A stretch of 64,000 bases of DNA from JAAYZH01 sp964479695 (GTDB taxonomy: Bacteria; Bacillota; Clostridia; Saccharofermentanales; Fastidiosipilaceae), in assembly GCA_964479695.1 (NCBI GenBank), contig CAYZSO010000001.1:1-64000 (forward strand), written 5' to 3'. The position numbers and the translations under genes were made by a program. Below are positions 43,664 through 53,191 of this stretch, piece after piece (the stretch's first letter is position 1; the number at the start of each line of letters is the position of its first letter). The notes beneath the pieces are model-generated. The model saw nothing but the letters and a program-made list of their open reading frames with translations. It did not search any database and had not been told where the DNA came from.

Positions 43664-43675
43664 CTTTGGCCAAAG
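43664..43675. repeat. Intergenic copy of the iterated palindrome after the acyl-CoA synthetase
   Basis: A complete 12-bp CTTTGGCCAAAG lies 30 nt after the synthetase stop. The remaining gap to 43812 holds AACAAGCAAAACAAGC-type short repeats at 43727-43770. Confidence 0.9.
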
Positions 43676-43812
43676 TCAAAGGACTACACTGGGCTATCTT
43701 TTTCTGTGAAACTAGGAACCGATAATAACAAGCAAAACAAGCCAACGAAGCAAACAAGCAAAACAAGCAAAGACCGTTTAATGGGTCAAGCCTGAAAGGA
43801 TTTGATGCTACA

Positions 43813-44337
43813 ATGAAAGAAGTAATTGACGGCAGGAACAAGGTCTATCATTTCCCTTGGAAGGTCTCTTATTATGAGACTGATGCGATGAAGATTGTTC
43901 ATCACAGTAATTACATCCGCTGGATGGAATCTGCGCGCTGCGCCTGGCTGGACTGGGCGGACATGAGTTTTAAATGGCTGGAGGAACAGGGCATCACGAG
44001 CCCCGTTCTGGGTGTAGAGGCTAGCTACAAGAAACCGGCGTTTTTTGCCGACGATGTGGATATCGCTGTAGCCATGTCCCGCTATGATGGTTTGCGCTTC
44101 GAGTATGTCTATCGGATTACCCGAGATGGCGAGCTCCTTTGCGAGGGGAAGAGTAAGCATTGTTTCACGAATTCTGAAGGAAGAGTCCTGTCCCTGCCCA
44201 GAACGAGGCCTGATCTGCATGAGCGGATCGTGGCTTTTTTAGGAGATGAAGGTGACCATGGCACAGGAGAGGCAAGAACAGAAGACGCAAGAACAGAAGG
44301 GGCAAGAAGAGAAGGGGCAAGAAGAGAAGATTCATGA
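43813..44337 (+). CDS. Acyl-CoA thioesterase of the 4HBT/YbgC hotdog family
   Basis: A 174-residue hotdog-fold thioesterase. The active-site region is VSYYETDAMKIVHHSNYIRWME, with the catalytic Asp/His arrangement seen in 4-hydroxybenzoyl-CoA-type thioesterases. The last 25 residues or so are a repeat tail (ARTEDARTEGARREGARRE) encoded by purine-rich repeats that also encode the sirtuin N-terminus in another frame. It follows the acyl-CoA synthetase and may hydrolyse or edit its products. Confidence 0.85.
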   Translation: MKEVIDGRNKVYHFPWKVSYYETDAMKIVHHSNYIRWMESARCAWLDWADMSFKWLEEQGITSPVLGVEASYKKPAFFADDVDIAVAMSRYDGLRFEYVYRITRDGELLCEGKSKHCFTNSEGRVLSLPRTRPDLHERIVAFLGDEGDHGTGEARTEDARTEGARREGARREDS

Positions 44338-45079
44338 GTTCTCAGAGCTTCTGGGAAATTCTGAGCGAATTGTTTTTTTCGGCGGTGCCGGTGTGTCGAC
44401 AGCGAGTGGTATCCCGGATTTTCGCAGTCCATCCGGCTTGTACCGCAAGATGCGAGAGGAAGGCAAGCCCTGGGCAAACTATGATCCGGAAGAGTTATTG
44501 AGCCATGATTTTTTCATGGAGCATACGGATTGGTTTTACGAATATTACCGAGAGGCAATTCTCCATCCGGAGGCCCGGCCTAATGTCTGCCACCAGACGC
44601 TGGCGGAGTGGGAAGAAGAAGGCCGACTCTTGGGGGTGATTACCCAGAATATTGACGGCTTGCATCAGCTGGCCGGGTCTCACAGGGTTACCGAACTTCA
44701 CGGAACGGTTCACCGAAATTTCTGTATGGATTGTCACAGAGCCTATTCGCTTGACGATATTCTTGGCTCGACAGGGGTACCCCACTGCAGCTGCGGCGGC
44801 GTAATTAAACCTGCGGTTACGCTCTATCAAGAGGCCCTGCCGGACGGTGCTATGGAAGAGGCGATCAGGCTTCTTGGCCAGGCGGACTTACTTCTGATTG
44901 CCGGAACCAGCCTTGCCGTCTATCCGGCCGCGGGGCTAATCAATTATTTCGGCGGCGAGGCATCGGTGCTGATTAACCTTGGCGAAACCCCCTATGATCA
45001 CAAAGCGACCTTGCATGTAGAAGCCGACTTGGCTCAGGTTTTTGCGCAAGTCAGAACAGTATTCCGGGAGGAAGCATGA
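44258..45079 (+). CDS. cobB: NAD-dependent protein deacylase (sirtuin)
   Basis: A 273-residue Sir2-family deacetylase, which could reverse the acetyl-phosphate-driven acetylation expected from Pta-AckA metabolism. NAD-binding motifs are FFGGAGVSTASGIPDFRSP, VITQNIDGLHQLAG and LHGT with the catalytic His. Zinc cysteines are FCMDC and HCSCGG. The first 24 residues or so are a Gln/Glu/Lys repeat tail (EQKGQEEKGQEEK). Its coding region overlaps the thioesterase gene by about 80 bp within the repeat. An ATG at 44246 in frame is an alternative start. Its stop overlaps addB by four bases. Confidence 0.93.
   Translation: MAQERQEQKTQEQKGQEEKGQEEKIHEFSELLGNSERIVFFGGAGVSTASGIPDFRSPSGLYRKMREEGKPWANYDPEELLSHDFFMEHTDWFYEYYREAILHPEARPNVCHQTLAEWEEEGRLLGVITQNIDGLHQLAGSHRVTELHGTVHRNFCMDCHRAYSLDDILGSTGVPHCSCGGVIKPAVTLYQEALPDGAMEEAIRLLGQADLLLIAGTSLAVYPAAGLINYFGGEASVLINLGETPYDHKATLHVEADLAQVFAQVRTVFREEA
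44260..44335 (+). repeat. Purine-rich repeat translated in two frames
   Basis: Degenerate 12- to 15-bp units (GAAGGGGCAAGAAGA and GAACAGAAGGGGCAA types) encode Ala-Arg-Thr/Arg-Glu in the thioesterase frame and Gln-Glu-Glu-Lys in the sirtuin frame. Confidence 0.85.
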
Positions 45080-48000
45080 GAGTCATCTATTCCCCAAGCA
45101 GGAGAGAATTAGCTTCCGCTGTAGTCGCGGAGATTTCCCGGCATCACCGGGAAAGGCCATTTGCCCGCGGGTTCCTCCTTGTGCCTGAACAGCAGAAGGC
45201 TTCCATGGAACGACTGTACTTCGCGGCGAATCCGGAACAGACCTTGATGCTGGAAGAAGTCTTGAGCTTCCGCCGTTTCGCCTTGCGACTCGCGGAATTG
45301 GGCGGCGGACAAGGCCGGTCTGTCATGAGCCCCGGTCTTCAAACTTACTATTTAGGCCAGATGCTAAATGACCTGAAACCAGAGCTCACGGAGTTTACTG
45401 AGGCCATGTTCCGGCCTTCTTTCTTAAGCCGTATTTCCGAGGCAATCGGTGATTTCCTGCGTTATAACGTGAAACCGGCCATGCTTCTCGAGGCAGCGTC
45501 CGCAGCCGAACAAGAAGGCGAAAGGCGCTTCGCTGCCCGCATGCGCGATTATGCCCTGCTGCTGGAAACATATCAGGTGAGAGCCTCAGAGGGAAACTTA
45601 CTTCCCGGAGACTTGGTTCTTGATGACCTGGCTTCCCGTTTGGAGACTTTGCAAGCAGAACTCGAGCTTGTGGGCGGCGACTGGGCTTCCCTCCGGTTTC
45701 CTTGGCATCAATATGAATTTCTACGGACAAGCACGATCTGGATCCACGGTTTCGGCACCAGCCGAAGCCTCACACCGCAGGAAAGTCGCATTGTGACCTC
45801 CTTGAATGCACTGTGTCATGAGGTCCTGATTACCGCGGAGAGTGACCGTTTGCCTTCCCCTGACTACTCTGATGTAGCCCGAGGACCTGCCTCATTCCGA
45901 AGTGGCCGGCACCTTCTGCAGAGCCTGCAACATGACTATACGGTGATGGCGGATTTCCTGCCGCTTCCGGCCAAGAGGCCACGTTATGAATTTCACCGTT
46001 TCGAACGGCAAATCGATGAGGTGAGGCGCACAGCGGGCGAGATCAGAAGACTGCTCGCCGAAGAGAACTTGGTGCCGTCGAGTATTGGAATTGCCCTGGC
46101 GGATGCTGGCGCAGCGCCGGAAATGCAACAAGCGCTCAAAGAATTGGCCATCCCTTTTTACACTTCTGATACATTGCGGACAGCTCAAGGCGCGTTCCGA
46201 AATTTCCTCCGAGCGCTCAGTGATTTTCTGAATCGCGGCTGGGACCAAGAGTTTCTCATGCCCCTTCTCCGAAACCATTACATGGGTATCCCAGCTGAAA
46301 AATTAGATGAACTGGAAAATTTCTGGCTGGCTCGCGGCATCAAGGGCAACCTCATTTGGGACGAAGATCGTTACGCGGAAACCTGGCAACCGCAAGCCGC
46401 CGCACCTCAGGAATCAGAAGAAGACGAGGAGAGTGAGTCCATCGAGGAAGAGGCGGAAGAACTTACGTTTTACGACCGCGCGGCCCTTCTGGGTATGCGG
46501 GAACTTCGTGACCTGACCCTGGGCGGCTTGCAGAAGCTCTTTGCGAAGACCCGCGGCCAAAAGTCCGTGTCGGACTTCTCGAAGATTTTGCTGACCTATT
46601 TTGCCGAGGAAGGAATCGAAGAGCGGGTAAAAGAGAGAAGTCATGCTCTTCTGCAAGATGACCGTGATGAGGCGGAATTCGAAATCAAAGCGTGGAACGA
46701 GGCATTATCTCTTCTGGCCGATTTCTCAGTTCTTGAAGAGGAAAGCCTGCTGCCCTTGAGCGATTATCTCTACTATCTGGGAGAAGCGCTGGAGCAAAGT
46801 GGCGGCCGCAGAATTCCCGCGACGGGAAACCAAGTGGTCTTAGGTTCCTTGCAAGTCCTGGCGCAGGAGCATACAGATTATCTTTTTGTTCTCGGAGCCA
46901 CAGAGACGAATTTGCCGGGCAAAGGCTTCCAGACGAGTCTCTTGACTCAAACGGATCGTCTGACATTTAATCGCTACTTCTCAGACGAGATTTTGCCGGA
47001 GTCTGAGGAACAACATATTTATGCGAATGAATCCCATCTCCACGGGGTCCTGAATTTACCTTCCGGGTTGGTCAGCCTGAGCTTCACGGGTGCCGCGGAG
47101 AGAGGGGCACAAATCGTGAGCGACTTGCTTCAACAAACCCAAGGCGAGCTCCACTACCACGCGACGCCCTATTCTTTGCGCGATCCGCTGCTTGCTCTGC
47201 CGGAAAGGGCCTTTGCCTATAGTAAGTCGCAGGCAGCCAGTGGAGAGCACCCGCAGCCTGAAGACCTCACTGATCTTGCTGATCTGGAAGCATGGCTCGG
47301 TGAGAACCGCCAGAGTCTTCTGAAGGCCTGGGGTGAGCCCGCCGGACGGAAACTCTTACCGAATGGCCAGTTGCACTTGGATCCTGCGCTCATCCGCGAC
47401 TCGGACGGCGAAGCCAAGGTCTGGTCGATTTCTCAGCTGGAACGCTATTCCGCTTGTCCATTTTCATACTATGCCAACAACCTGCTCCGTCTGGAAGAAC
47501 GCGCTGAATGGACGCCGGATGCCGCGAGTTACGGCACTTTGATTCATAAGGTGATGGAAGAGCAGCAGCGGGATTGGCAGGACGCTTTGGCTCAGGAAGG
47601 ATACGAAAATGCGGGTCAATATTGGCAGGCGTATTTGAGCACCTTGAATGAAGAACAAATTCTGGACTATTTCACAAAGGCTCGGGAAGAAGATCCATCT
47701 CTGGGGCTCTTCTGGGAGAAGGGAACCGCTTATGCAACCCGTCACAAGGCGGCTAGGGCGGCTTTGGCCGGAAGTATGGCCTCTGTCCTGGAATATGCCG
47801 GAAGTGAGGGGATGTGGTTCCCCCAATATGAGGAATGGGCGTTTGGACCCGAAACTTCGAATCCTTTTACCGTTACGCAAGCGGGAAGAACCTTGACTTT
47901 CCGGGGCTGCATCGATCGTGTGGATCTGGCCAAAGCCGCCGAAGGCAACTCTTACGTACGGCTGATCGACTATAAGTCCGGGCTCAAGAGAGTGTCGTAC

Positions 48001-48531
48001 GAAGATCTATATTCGGGCCTCGACTTACAGCTGCCAATCTATTTGCAGGCCTTTGAAAGTTTGAGTGAGGGGGAGAGTCTGGCGGTGGACGCGGCTTACG
48101 CGCCTGTGTCACCCACGGTGCCGCTAAGTGAAGCGAAGCCTTTGGCAACAGAAACGGCGAATGAAAAGATCATCAAAGGCTTGAAATTCAGCAACTTGGG
48201 ACTCGAAGTCGATGCGCTCCACAAGTTGATGGACAAGAGCCTCAGCCGGGCTGACGAACTGGTTACCCAAATGAATCAGGGGGATTTTTCCGCCCAGCCC
48301 CGCAGCTCCAAGCCTGACAAAGCCCCTTGCCGTTTCTGTAATTTCCGCATGCTGTGCGGGATTGACCGCGGCCGGATCAGGCTGCGGCAAACGCCCAGAT
48401 TAGATGATCTGGCCGCTTCTTACACGGAGGACGGACTTCCGCCCTCTGTCCCTTCGAAAATGAATGCGCAGCAATTTTACCTGGAATTTATTCTGAATCA
48501 TGAGGATGAAGCCAATGGCCAAGACCACTAA
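45076..48531 (+). CDS. addB: ATP-dependent nuclease subunit B (AddB/RexB)
   Basis: An 1151-residue subunit of the AddAB helicase-nuclease that processes double-strand breaks for recombination. The C-terminal RecB-type nuclease domain has VRLIDYKSGLKRVSY, and the iron-sulfur cysteines are in YSACPFSYYANN plus CRFCNFRMLCG. The N-terminus MRVIYSPSRRELASAVV lacks the GxxGSGKT Walker A of Bacillus AddB, matching the RexB type. The VPEQQKAS stretch is conserved. The start overlaps the sirtuin stop by four bases, and the end overlaps addA by 17. Confidence 0.93.
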   Translation: MRVIYSPSRRELASAVVAEISRHHRERPFARGFLLVPEQQKASMERLYFAANPEQTLMLEEVLSFRRFALRLAELGGGQGRSVMSPGLQTYYLGQMLNDLKPELTEFTEAMFRPSFLSRISEAIGDFLRYNVKPAMLLEAASAAEQEGERRFAARMRDYALLLETYQVRASEGNLLPGDLVLDDLASRLETLQAELELVGGDWASLRFPWHQYEFLRTSTIWIHGFGTSRSLTPQESRIVTSLNALCHEVLITAESDRLPSPDYSDVARGPASFRSGRHLLQSLQHDYTVMADFLPLPAKRPRYEFHRFERQIDEVRRTAGEIRRLLAEENLVPSSIGIALADAGAAPEMQQALKELAIPFYTSDTLRTAQGAFRNFLRALSDFLNRGWDQEFLMPLLRNHYMGIPAEKLDELENFWLARGIKGNLIWDEDRYAETWQPQAAAPQESEEDEESESIEEEAEELTFYDRAALLGMRELRDLTLGGLQKLFAKTRGQKSVSDFSKILLTYFAEEGIEERVKERSHALLQDDRDEAEFEIKAWNEALSLLADFSVLEEESLLPLSDYLYYLGEALEQSGGRRIPATGNQVVLGSLQVLAQEHTDYLFVLGATETNLPGKGFQTSLLTQTDRLTFNRYFSDEILPESEEQHIYANESHLHGVLNLPSGLVSLSFTGAAERGAQIVSDLLQQTQGELHYHATPYSLRDPLLALPERAFAYSKSQAASGEHPQPEDLTDLADLEAWLGENRQSLLKAWGEPAGRKLLPNGQLHLDPALIRDSDGEAKVWSISQLERYSACPFSYYANNLLRLEERAEWTPDAASYGTLIHKVMEEQQRDWQDALAQEGYENAGQYWQAYLSTLNEEQILDYFTKAREEDPSLGLFWEKGTAYATRHKAARAALAGSMASVLEYAGSEGMWFPQYEEWAFGPETSNPFTVTQAGRTLTFRGCIDRVDLAKAAEGNSYVRLIDYKSGLKRVSYEDLYSGLDLQLPIYLQAFESLSEGESLAVDAAYAPVSPTVPLSEAKPLATETANEKIIKGLKFSNLGLEVDALHKLMDKSLSRADELVTQMNQGDFSAQPRSSKPDKAPCRFCNFRMLCGIDRGRIRLRQTPRLDDLAASYTEDGLPPSVPSKMNAQQFYLEFILNHEDEANGQDH

Positions 48532-51500
48532 AATTTTCTATACAGAGAAGCAAACCGCAGTAATCGAGGCCGAGGCGGGCAACATCCTGGTCTCGGCGGC
48601 CGCGGGTTCCGGCAAAACGGCGGTGATGACCGAGCGCCTCGTGAGACGGCTCTCGGCAGGCGACATCCGTTTGGATCAGGTGTTGGTGCTTACATTTACC
48701 AACGCTTCCAGCGAAGACATGAGCCGGAAAATTAAGAAAAAGATCAACAGCAAACTTCAGGAAGCGGAAGCTTCGGGTGACCACGTGCTGGCGGAGCGCC
48801 TTCACCGGCAGCTCACCATGATGCCTGCAGCTCACATTTCAACGATCCACTCTTTCTGCCTCTGGCTGATCCGTAATTTCACGCACGAGGCCGGGGGAGA
48901 AGAAGGGGAGGCACCGGAAACTGACTTTGTTACGGTCGATCCGGAGGGGGCGGAGCAGTTGTTGGAGGAGGCTTTGGCCAAAGTCATGGACCTTGCCTAC
49001 ACCTACGCGGAAGAAAATGAGGATGAAATCAGTCGAACCTTCATGCAACTGGTGGATAACTATTCCGGCTCGAAGAGTGACCGGCGCCTCCGCCAGCTGA
49101 TCCTCAATCTGCACACGAATCTGCGCAGTCTGCCGGATTACCGCACGGAGGTCGTGCCCACCAGGCTGAAGGACCTGAAGCGGAATTGTGAGAATTTCGA
49201 AGAGAGCCCTCATTTCCGTTATATCTGCGACGGACTGAGGCTCAGGCTGAACCACGCCTTGGCCGGAATTCCCGAACTTCGTGCGTGCCTGGAGGATCCT
49301 TCGCTTCAGTTTGTGAAGGACAAGACCAAACACGATACCTATCTTGCCCAGCAATTGGGCAACCTCCGCACGATTGAAGCGATTGATCAGGTTCTGAAAA
49401 ATGCGGAGACCTGCGCTCAGGGCGAAACCGGCGAAACCGGCGAAACCGGTGAAACCGACGTGAAAAGTGGCGAAACCGGCTCGAAGAGCGGCGCGACCGG
49501 CGCGCAGACCGGCCTCTGGGATCAGATTTATCAGCTGGCTCAGGACTTGGTGTGGGAAGGTCCCAGACGTGGGAGCCGCCTGGCTGACGAGACAAAAAAC
49601 CACTATCTGAACCTCCGGCAAGCGAGCCTGAGTGATCTTTTCAACTATTTAGATCGTGGCCCTGCGAGCCTCAAAGACAGCTGCCGTTTCACCCCGCAGC
49701 GTATCTGGACGATGACGGCTTCGGCCATTGGCGAAGGCCTTCGTTTCATGTATCCCTTACTGGAGCGACTGTTCTCTCTGGTTCTGGAGACGGATCAGGA
49801 ATATAGCCGCATGAAACGCCAGCGAAATCTCGTTGATTTTAATGACTACGAGCATCTGGCCTTAGCGGTATTGCGCGGTGAGACGGGTAAGGCTTTTTGC
49901 CAAAGCCGCTTCAAGGAAGTGTATATCGATGAATATCAGGATACTTCGGGCATTCAGGAGGCGATCTTACAGGAAGTGTGCAAGGATCGCCTGTTCATGG
50001 TCGGCGATGTGAAGCAAAGTATCTACCGTTTCCGCCACGCCAGACCGGAAACGTTCCTGGCGAAAAAGCTTCGTTACGAACAAGGGGACGGGGGAACCTA
50101 TTTCGACCTTAACCGTAACTTCCGCAGCGAGGCCGGGATTCTTCAGGCGATCAATGAAATTTTCCAACGCGTGATGGCTCGTGATTTCAGCGGGATTGAC
50201 TATCTCAAAGACCATGCCATGGAGCAGGATCCGGGGAGACCGCCGGAACGAAACCGCATGACCGGCAGAGTCGAGCTCTGGATTCAAGAACTCCAGAAAG
50301 AAACACCACCCGAAGAGCTTGCCGCGCAGCAGGAGAGAGCGGATTCTCTGCAGTCTGCCCTCAGCAGCACCTACCACGACTTCACAGTCAGACGCTGGCT
50401 GGAAGGCGGCAGTGACTTACAACAATATTTCTTGGTCGGTCGTGAGATTTTGCGGCTTCACAGGGAAGAGGGTGTGCCTTTTCGTGACATTGCGCTTATG
50501 GCCAGAACGAATTTTGCCTGTGATGAGGCGGGCCAAGTTTTCGATGAGATGGGCATACCGACCAACCGCAGCCGCAGCGAGGTTGTGAAAACGAATTTCA
50601 TTTTGCAGCAACAATATGCGTTACTCCGTGTTCTGGATAATGCCAGTCAGGATATTCCCCTAGCTGCCCTGCTCCTGAGTGAACTCGTGCCTGTGCCGTT
50701 TACGGAGGGGGATCTTGCCGAAATCAGGCAAGAACAGCGTAAGGCCAAGCTGCAGGGGAGTTTCTACGAGGCTCTGAAAAGGACCGCTGAGGTGGGGGCG
50801 GGGGCTTTGGCCGAAAAAACTAAACTCTTCCTGACCACACTCGAACGCTGGCGTGGCCGCGTGAACCAGGTTTCCGTCCGAGCCTTACTGGAGGAGATCT
50901 GGTATGAAGCTGATTATAAGGCGAAATTGTTGCGCGACGAAGGCGGGGCGGCCGTGCCTGTCTTGGAAGACTTTGCCTTGCAGATCGAACGAATTGAAGC
51001 GGGCGGCAGAGGGAGCCTCTATGCTGTGGTTCGCTACCTTGAAGAGAATCTGAAAGCTGAACGCAGAGAAACCGGTGAAGTGGACCTTTCGGGTGACGGC
51101 GTCAATGTGCTGACGTTTCACAAGAGTAAGGGGCTGGAATTTCCGTACGTTTTCCTGGTCAACTTACAGAGTCAACTGAAAGACAAGGATACTAGGGACC
51201 GCGTGATCATGTCTGAGGAGCTGGGGATTGGTTTCGATGTGGGAAGTCCTGAGGGCCACTATACCTACCCGGGAATCTTGAAACAAGCTATGCTGGCGGA
51301 GAAGAAACAACGTTATCTGACGGAGGAAATTTGCCTGCTCTACGTGGCCATGAGCCGCGCCGAGACGAAGCTTTACCTCTGCGGTGCGATGACCCGGGGG
51401 ACGGAGGAAGTGCCTGCTCCTCCGAAACTGGACAGTCTGATGAACCAAGCGGCCATGCACAAGGCAGCCGATCTCCCGGCTTGGCTCTTGGAAGAACTAT

Positions 51501-52621
51501 CCTCGTATCAAGATATGATTTTCTTAGGCCTGTCGGGGCATAAGGATCCCTCGATCAGGGCCTTTCTTAAGGATCTGGGCTTTTTCCGTGAGCAGGAGCT
51601 CCCTTCAGATGGGGAGGCTCGTGGGGAGGCCCTTGGGGAGGCTCGTGGGGAGGCTCTCTACGAAACCGGGGAGAATTTGGCTTGGACCTGCAAACACTAT
51701 CCCGCGCAAGAGGCGTTTTTCGCTGCCCTTGAGGAGACTGCGCAAGAAGGGGTCGCGGAAGAAATCCTAGATCAGGAGGCTTCCCTGCGTGGGGAACCTA
51801 GTGACCTCATCACGCTGCCACTGGGCGAGTTTTACAGTTTCCGGACGGACCAGTATGATGCCTTGCCGAAGCAGACTGTCAGCGAGATCAAAAGGCGCTC
51901 ACAACTAGGGGCGGTCTATGAAGCGGAAGAACCTCTGGAAGTTGAACCATTAAGAGAGGCACCCCAAAAAGAGCCCCTGGATGTGAATTTGCAAATGACG
52001 GCTCTGGCGCCTCTTCTGGAACGTCCGGCGGAGGGTACGTTGCGCGCTGCCGATCGCGGTACGGCGATCCATACCATTCTGCGTTTTCTGGATTTGCGTT
52101 CCTTGCGTGGTTTGCCTGCGCCCGAGGCGTCAAAGGAACTCCGGCGACAACTGGATCTTATGTTGACTCATCGTTTGCTAAGCAAACAAGAGTATGAAGA
52201 GACCACAGCCTGGCATGGAGCGATCCTTTCCTATGCAAATTCTCCGTTGGCGGGAGAGCTTGTTCAAGCGGAGCTAATGGGTGACAGTGACGCCGGCGAG
52301 CCCCCCCGAATTTACCGGGAAATGCCGTTTACTTTCCGTTACGTGGATGAGGCAGACCACAAGTCTCTGGTCCAGGGAATAATCGACCTCTGGTACGAAA
52401 CACCCGAAGGCTTTTCGCTCGTGGATTTCAAATCCGACCGCCTACCTAAGGATGAGAAGGAAGCCTGGTCGGTGCTCTACGAGCGGTACCGTGTGCAACT
52501 TCGTATTTACACGATGGCATTGGAAAGCACCTTAGGACAGAGGGTCAGAAGCATTTCCATCTGGGCGGTTTTCCCAGCCAAAGCCTTCTCCTTCACCCGA
52601 GCGGAGCTTGGCCTTACGTAA
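48515..52621 (+). CDS. addA: ATP-dependent helicase/nuclease subunit A (AddA/RexA)
   Basis: A roughly 1368-residue UvrD-type helicase fused to a RecB nuclease domain. The Walker A is SAAAGSGKTAVMTERLV, with motif II in EVYIDEYQDTSG, GDVKQSIYRFRHARPETF, and motif V/VI in NVLTFHKSKGLEFPYV and LLYVAMSRAE. The nuclease domain shows GTAIHTILRFLD and FSLVDFKSDRL. Two low-complexity insertions occur, GETGETGETGE near residue 305 and EARGEALGEARGEALYE near 1035. GAGGA precedes the chosen ATG; in-frame ATGs at 48500 and 48506 are alternatives. The 3' end overlaps tadA tail to tail by 90 bp. Confidence 0.94.
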   Translation: MAKTTKIFYTEKQTAVIEAEAGNILVSAAAGSGKTAVMTERLVRRLSAGDIRLDQVLVLTFTNASSEDMSRKIKKKINSKLQEAEASGDHVLAERLHRQLTMMPAAHISTIHSFCLWLIRNFTHEAGGEEGEAPETDFVTVDPEGAEQLLEEALAKVMDLAYTYAEENEDEISRTFMQLVDNYSGSKSDRRLRQLILNLHTNLRSLPDYRTEVVPTRLKDLKRNCENFEESPHFRYICDGLRLRLNHALAGIPELRACLEDPSLQFVKDKTKHDTYLAQQLGNLRTIEAIDQVLKNAETCAQGETGETGETGETDVKSGETGSKSGATGAQTGLWDQIYQLAQDLVWEGPRRGSRLADETKNHYLNLRQASLSDLFNYLDRGPASLKDSCRFTPQRIWTMTASAIGEGLRFMYPLLERLFSLVLETDQEYSRMKRQRNLVDFNDYEHLALAVLRGETGKAFCQSRFKEVYIDEYQDTSGIQEAILQEVCKDRLFMVGDVKQSIYRFRHARPETFLAKKLRYEQGDGGTYFDLNRNFRSEAGILQAINEIFQRVMARDFSGIDYLKDHAMEQDPGRPPERNRMTGRVELWIQELQKETPPEELAAQQERADSLQSALSSTYHDFTVRRWLEGGSDLQQYFLVGREILRLHREEGVPFRDIALMARTNFACDEAGQVFDEMGIPTNRSRSEVVKTNFILQQQYALLRVLDNASQDIPLAALLLSELVPVPFTEGDLAEIRQEQRKAKLQGSFYEALKRTAEVGAGALAEKTKLFLTTLERWRGRVNQVSVRALLEEIWYEADYKAKLLRDEGGAAVPVLEDFALQIERIEAGGRGSLYAVVRYLEENLKAERRETGEVDLSGDGVNVLTFHKSKGLEFPYVFLVNLQSQLKDKDTRDRVIMSEELGIGFDVGSPEGHYTYPGILKQAMLAEKKQRYLTEEICLLYVAMSRAETKLYLCGAMTRGTEEVPAPPKLDSLMNQAAMHKAADLPAWLLEELSSYQDMIFLGLSGHKDPSIRAFLKDLGFFREQELPSDGEARGEALGEARGEALYETGENLAWTCKHYPAQEAFFAALEETAQEGVAEEILDQEASLRGEPSDLITLPLGEFYSFRTDQYDALPKQTVSEIKRRSQLGAVYEAEEPLEVEPLREAPQKEPLDVNLQMTALAPLLERPAEGTLRAADRGTAIHTILRFLDLRSLRGLPAPEASKELRRQLDLMLTHRLLSKQEYEETTAWHGAILSYANSPLAGELVQAELMGDSDAGEPPRIYREMPFTFRYVDEADHKSLVQGIIDLWYETPEGFSLVDFKSDRLPKDEKEAWSVLYERYRVQLRIYTMALESTLGQRVRSISIWAVFPAKAFSFTRAELGLT
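49411..49503 (+). repeat. 9-bp tandem repeat in addA
   Basis: Four near-perfect GGCGAAACC units, followed by degenerate copies, encode Gly-Glu-Thr repeats in a helicase linker region. Confidence 0.85.
51606..51660 (+). repeat. Second in-frame repeat in addA
   Basis: Four GGGGAGGCTCGT/GGGGAGGCCCTT units (12 bp) encode GEAR/GEAL repeats between the helicase and nuclease parts. Confidence 0.85.
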
Positions 52622-53191
52622 GCCTCCTTCTTGTTCCATGAGTTTGCGGCGGGCTTCACGTCCGCCGAGCTTCTTATTAAGTGCCTTGTTACGGGATCGC
52701 TTCTCACGGAAGAATTGTTTCAGCATAGCACTTGCCTCTTCTTCCAACAGGCCGCCTTCATAGGCAACTTTGTGGTTCAAACCAGGCCTTTCAAAGAAAC
52801 GATCCGTGGAGACGAGTGCTCCGGTTTTCGGATCGGGAGCCGCATAATAGACCTTGGCTACACGTGCCTGCTGAAGTGCCGAAGCGCACATGGGGCAAGG
52901 TTCCAGCGTGACATAGACTTCACAGCCATCCAAGCGCCAGGAGTCTCTAAGGGTCGAGGCCTCCCTAAGTGCCAGAATTTCCGCATGGGCGGTTACATCC
53001 CGATTGTTTTCGCGAAGGTTATGGGCAGCAGCAAGGAGAACACCATCTCGGACGATCACACAGCCAATGGGGACTTCCCCGGCCAAAGCCGCAACTTTCG
53101 CCTGCATCAGAGCAAGCTGCATCCAGTGTTCCGGCTGTTTCGGCTGTTCCGGCTGCTCCTGTTGTTCTTGCTGCTCTTTCGAAATTTTCAA
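52532..53191 (-). CDS. tadA: tRNA-specific adenosine deaminase
   Basis: A 219-residue zinc deaminase that converts adenosine-34 to inosine in tRNA-Arg. The active-site motif is VTAHAEILAL and the zinc cysteines are in LEPCPMCASAL. The start is TTG at 53191 overlapping the galK stop; residues 1-22 are a Gln/Glu/Pro repeat (EQQEQPEQPKQPE), so Met24 could be an alternative start. The core normally ends near FFREKRSRNK, and here about 45 extra residues follow, read antisense to the end of addA. The iterated motif at 53081 encodes AALAGE. Confidence 0.92.
   Translation of the reverse strand: MKISKEQQEQQEQPEQPKQPEHWMQLALMQAKVAALAGEVPIGCVIVRDGVLLAAAHNLRENNRDVTAHAEILALREASTLRDSWRLDGCEVYVTLEPCPMCASALQQARVAKVYYAAPDPKTGALVSTDRFFERPGLNHKVAYEGGLLEEEASAMLKQFFREKRSRNKALNKKLGGREARRKLMEQEGGLRKAKLRSGEGEGFGWENRPDGNASDPLS

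Noticed and set aside
45076..45200. N-terminally damaged AddB because Walker A is missing
   Set aside because: RexB-type subunits naturally lack this motif, and the remaining N-terminus (VPEQQKAS) aligns well with the family.
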